Of a stretch of 64,000 nucleotides of DNA, positions 63,967 through 64,000 are shown in pieces. Made by a program: the position numbers and the translations under genes. Below the pieces are notes generated by a model that was not told the DNA's origin, searched no databases, and was given only the letters and a program-made list of their open reading frames with translations. Every line of letters begins with the position of its first letter. The stretch's first letter is position 1. Source of the stretch: Pseudomonas citri (GTDB taxonomy: Bacteria > Pseudomonadota > Gammaproteobacteria > Pseudomonadales > Pseudomonadaceae); the NCBI RefSeq assembly GCF_025336485.1, contig NZ_JAODAB010000021.1, positions 42,594-106,593 on the forward strand, read 5' to 3'.

Positions 63967-64000
63967 AAACAATCCCTGGGGGCGGAAAGAGAGTCGATGT
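63931..64000 (+). mobile_element. Probable left end of an inserted mobile element
   Basis: From TGTCAGGATA at 63931 onward, the Rieske reading frame loses all family resemblance, as expected for an insertion junction; the TGT start is typical of several IS families (for example IS21). GGAAAGAGAG followed by ATG at 63997 looks like the start of a transposase gene that continues outside the window. The family cannot be fixed from 70 bases. Confidence 0.5.

Overview
The window is a piece of a Pseudomonas chromosome, most likely from the P. fluorescens group. The evidence is uniformly high-GC coding DNA, a nuo operon of the Pseudomonas type with a fused NuoCD, REP/REPIN hairpins of the fluorescens type, a DUF6124 gene and a dCache chemoreceptor. 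No rRNA, tRNA, CRISPR array or prophage was seen. The only sign of a mobile element is an abrupt loss of homology at the right edge.

Region 1 (1-12.2 kb): the 3' end of nuoCD, then nuoEFGHIJKLMN, the respiratory NADH:quinone oxidoreductase, closed by an intrinsic terminator. Region 2 (12.2-13.1 kb): REP hairpins and a strongly self-complementary leader in front of a small DUF6124 gene. Region 3 (13.1-20.6 kb): a four-carbon acid-sugar (threonate/erythronate) module. It has a DeoR-type regulator, otnI, a GntP-family permease, otnC, otnK and ltnD, with a divergent FAD-dependent 2-hydroxyacid oxidase starting at TTG. Region 4 (20.6-28 kb): a hemerythrin with a sigma-54-type promoter, a LysR regulator and ycaC. 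Then comes a minus-strand operon (alpha/beta hydrolase, LysR, DoxX, ABM-domain membrane protein, amidohydrolase) in which the amidohydrolase carries a frameshift. Region 5 (28-38.9 kb): two related winged-helix/STAND ATPase regulators converge with overlapping 3' ends. They are followed by a GlxA-type regulator, a pirin, two small proteins of unknown function, a second GlxA-type regulator and a dCache chemoreceptor.

Region 6 (38.9-64 kb) is the most interesting part: a large quaternary-amine (betaine) catabolic island. It has one glycine-betaine-type ABC permease/ATPase pair, two paralogous Trp-rich binding proteins and two Rieske N-demethylases. It also has one ferredoxin-type reductase, a trimethylamine-dehydrogenase-like flavin demethylase, a dedicated EtfBA, glutathione-dependent formaldehyde dehydrogenase, a VOC protein and a P5C reductase. 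The right half spells out the known hydroxyproline-betaine route. A 4-hydroxyproline betaine 2-epimerase (hpbD) leads to a Rieske demethylase, a D-amino-acid-oxidase-type flavoenzyme, a DHDPS-family deaminase and an aldehyde dehydrogenase giving 2-oxoglutarate. Extra parts are a DMSP-lyase-like cupin, a stand-alone PutA-type ribbon-helix-helix protein and a DMT-family permease.

A TetR regulator probably links parts of the island: a 15-base sequence is shared exactly between its own promoter region and the etfB/demethylase divergent promoter. The last Rieske gene loses its C-terminus where a TGT-starting sequence begins at 63931, probably a mobile-element end. Gene calls rest on remembered family resemblance and visible motifs; no database search was run.
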